Source of the DNA: Verrucomicrobia bacterium UBA673
Lineage (GTDB): Bacteria > Verrucomicrobiota > Verrucomicrobiia > Limisphaerales > UBA1096
Direction of reading: 5' to 3'
Assembly: GCA_002299785.1 (NCBI GenBank)
Contig: DBNL01000159.1
Span: forward strand, 16,523 to 23,849
Length of the DNA stretch: 7,327 nucleotides
Of the stretch, positions 6,896 through 7,327 are shown in pieces. Both the position numbers and the translations under genes were made by a program. The notes beneath the pieces were generated by a model. That model was not told the origin of the DNA. It searched no databases and saw nothing but the letters and a program-made list of their open reading frames with translations. Position 1 is the stretch's first letter, and each line of letters starts with the position of its first letter.

Positions 6896-7327
6896 TCAGA
6901 CGTCTAGATTGCGGACGTTGAGCGCGTTTTCCTGAATAAAATGCCGTCGAGGCTCGACCTCCTCGCCCATGAGACGGGTGAACATTTCGTCCGCCTCGAC
7001 GGCGTCCGTCTCCTCCACACGCAACAACTTACGCGTCTCCGGCGACATGGTCGTCTCAAAAAGCTCCTTCGGGTTCATTTCGCCCAAGCCCTTAAAACGC
7101 TGAATTTGCAAGCCCTTCCGACCGACGTCCACGACGGCATCAAGGATTTCCGCGATCGAAAACAACCGGCGCGCCGTGGCGTTATCGCCCTCACCCTGGA
7201 TGATCTCGAACAGCGGCTCGTCCTGCGCCGAGTAATGATCGACGCTCAAGCCTTTGCGGTTGAGCTTGGCCAAAATCTCCTCGATCGCCGTGTGCTCGTG
7301 CAGCTCCACGTGGCGTGCGCGGCGATG
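6896..7327 (-). CDS. gyrB: DNA gyrase subunit B, C-terminal part (5' end outside window)
   Basis: Only the last 143 codons are present. The frame stays open to the window edge (HRRARHVELHEH), so the GTG at 7309 is an internal Val codon and not a start. GyrB is the ATPase subunit of gyrase, and its TOPRIM/C-terminal region contacts GyrA and DNA. The visible part holds the highly conserved C-terminal block: GLQIQRFKGLGEMNPKELFE, then ETTMSPETRKLLRV, then AVEADEMFTRLMGEEVEPRR, and the end ENALNVRNLDV. These match E. coli GyrB motifs such as QRYKGLGEMNPEQLWETTM and MGDAVEPRRAFIEENAL. The ATPase and transducer domains and most of TOPRIM lie beyond the window. The gene directly precedes gyrA on the same strand. 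Confidence 0.97.
   Translation of the reverse strand, partial: HRRARHVELHEHTAIEEILAKLNRKGLSVDHYSAQDEPLFEIIQGEGDNATARRLFSIAEILDAVVDVGRKGLQIQRFKGLGEMNPKELFETTMSPETRKLLRVEETDAVEADEMFTRLMGEEVEPRRHFIQENALNVRNLDV

Noticed and set aside
7307..7309. GTG as a start codon for a short 137-aa gene
   Set aside because: The frame continues open to the window edge and the content is the C-terminal region of GyrB, so this GTG encodes an internal valine.

Overview
The window is a stretch of a moderately GC-rich bacterial chromosome with four protein genes in two convergent pairs. The plus strand (1-4094) carries two overlapping genes for membrane-anchored von Willebrand factor A (VWA) proteins. The minus strand (4227-7327) carries gyrA and the 3' end of gyrB. 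Both outermost genes are cut by the window edges. I see no RNA gene, mobile element, CRISPR array or sizeable repeat.

The plus-strand pair resembles the 'aerotolerance' (Bat-type) clusters common in Planctomycetes and Verrucomicrobia. The first gene has the end of a BatA-type N-terminal membrane domain, a VWA domain with an intact metal-binding DxSxS motif, and a C-terminal membrane helix. The second starts inside the stop codon of the first (ATGA). It has two N-terminal membrane helices, a VWA domain with DASGS, a large glutamine-amidotransferase-like domain with no visible catalytic cysteine, and a C-terminal helix. By analogy with such clusters, a DUF58 gene and a MoxR-family AAA+ ATPase gene may lie just upstream, outside the window. 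The two products probably act together at the membrane, facing the periplasm, but their biochemical role is not known.

The minus-strand pair encodes the two DNA gyrase subunits: gyrB ends 35 bases before gyrA, and the two are presumably cotranscribed. GyrA is full length (877 aa) with its catalytic tyrosine, a canonical GyrA box, a six-bladed C-terminal domain and an acidic tail. At the two positions that normally anchor fluoroquinolones it has Ala and Pro instead of Ser and Asp/Glu.

The 132-base gap between the convergent genes holds an imperfect hairpin that may end transcription from both sides, without a classical U-tract. The GyrA and GyrB wording (for example LKPSQRRIL, GDTSGNYHPHGE, ENALNVRNLD) and the VWA/amidotransferase-like pair point to the PVC superphylum, more likely Verrucomicrobiota than Planctomycetota. 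This is recognition from memory, not a search result. The region looks like ordinary core chromosome; the least understood part is the VWA pair.
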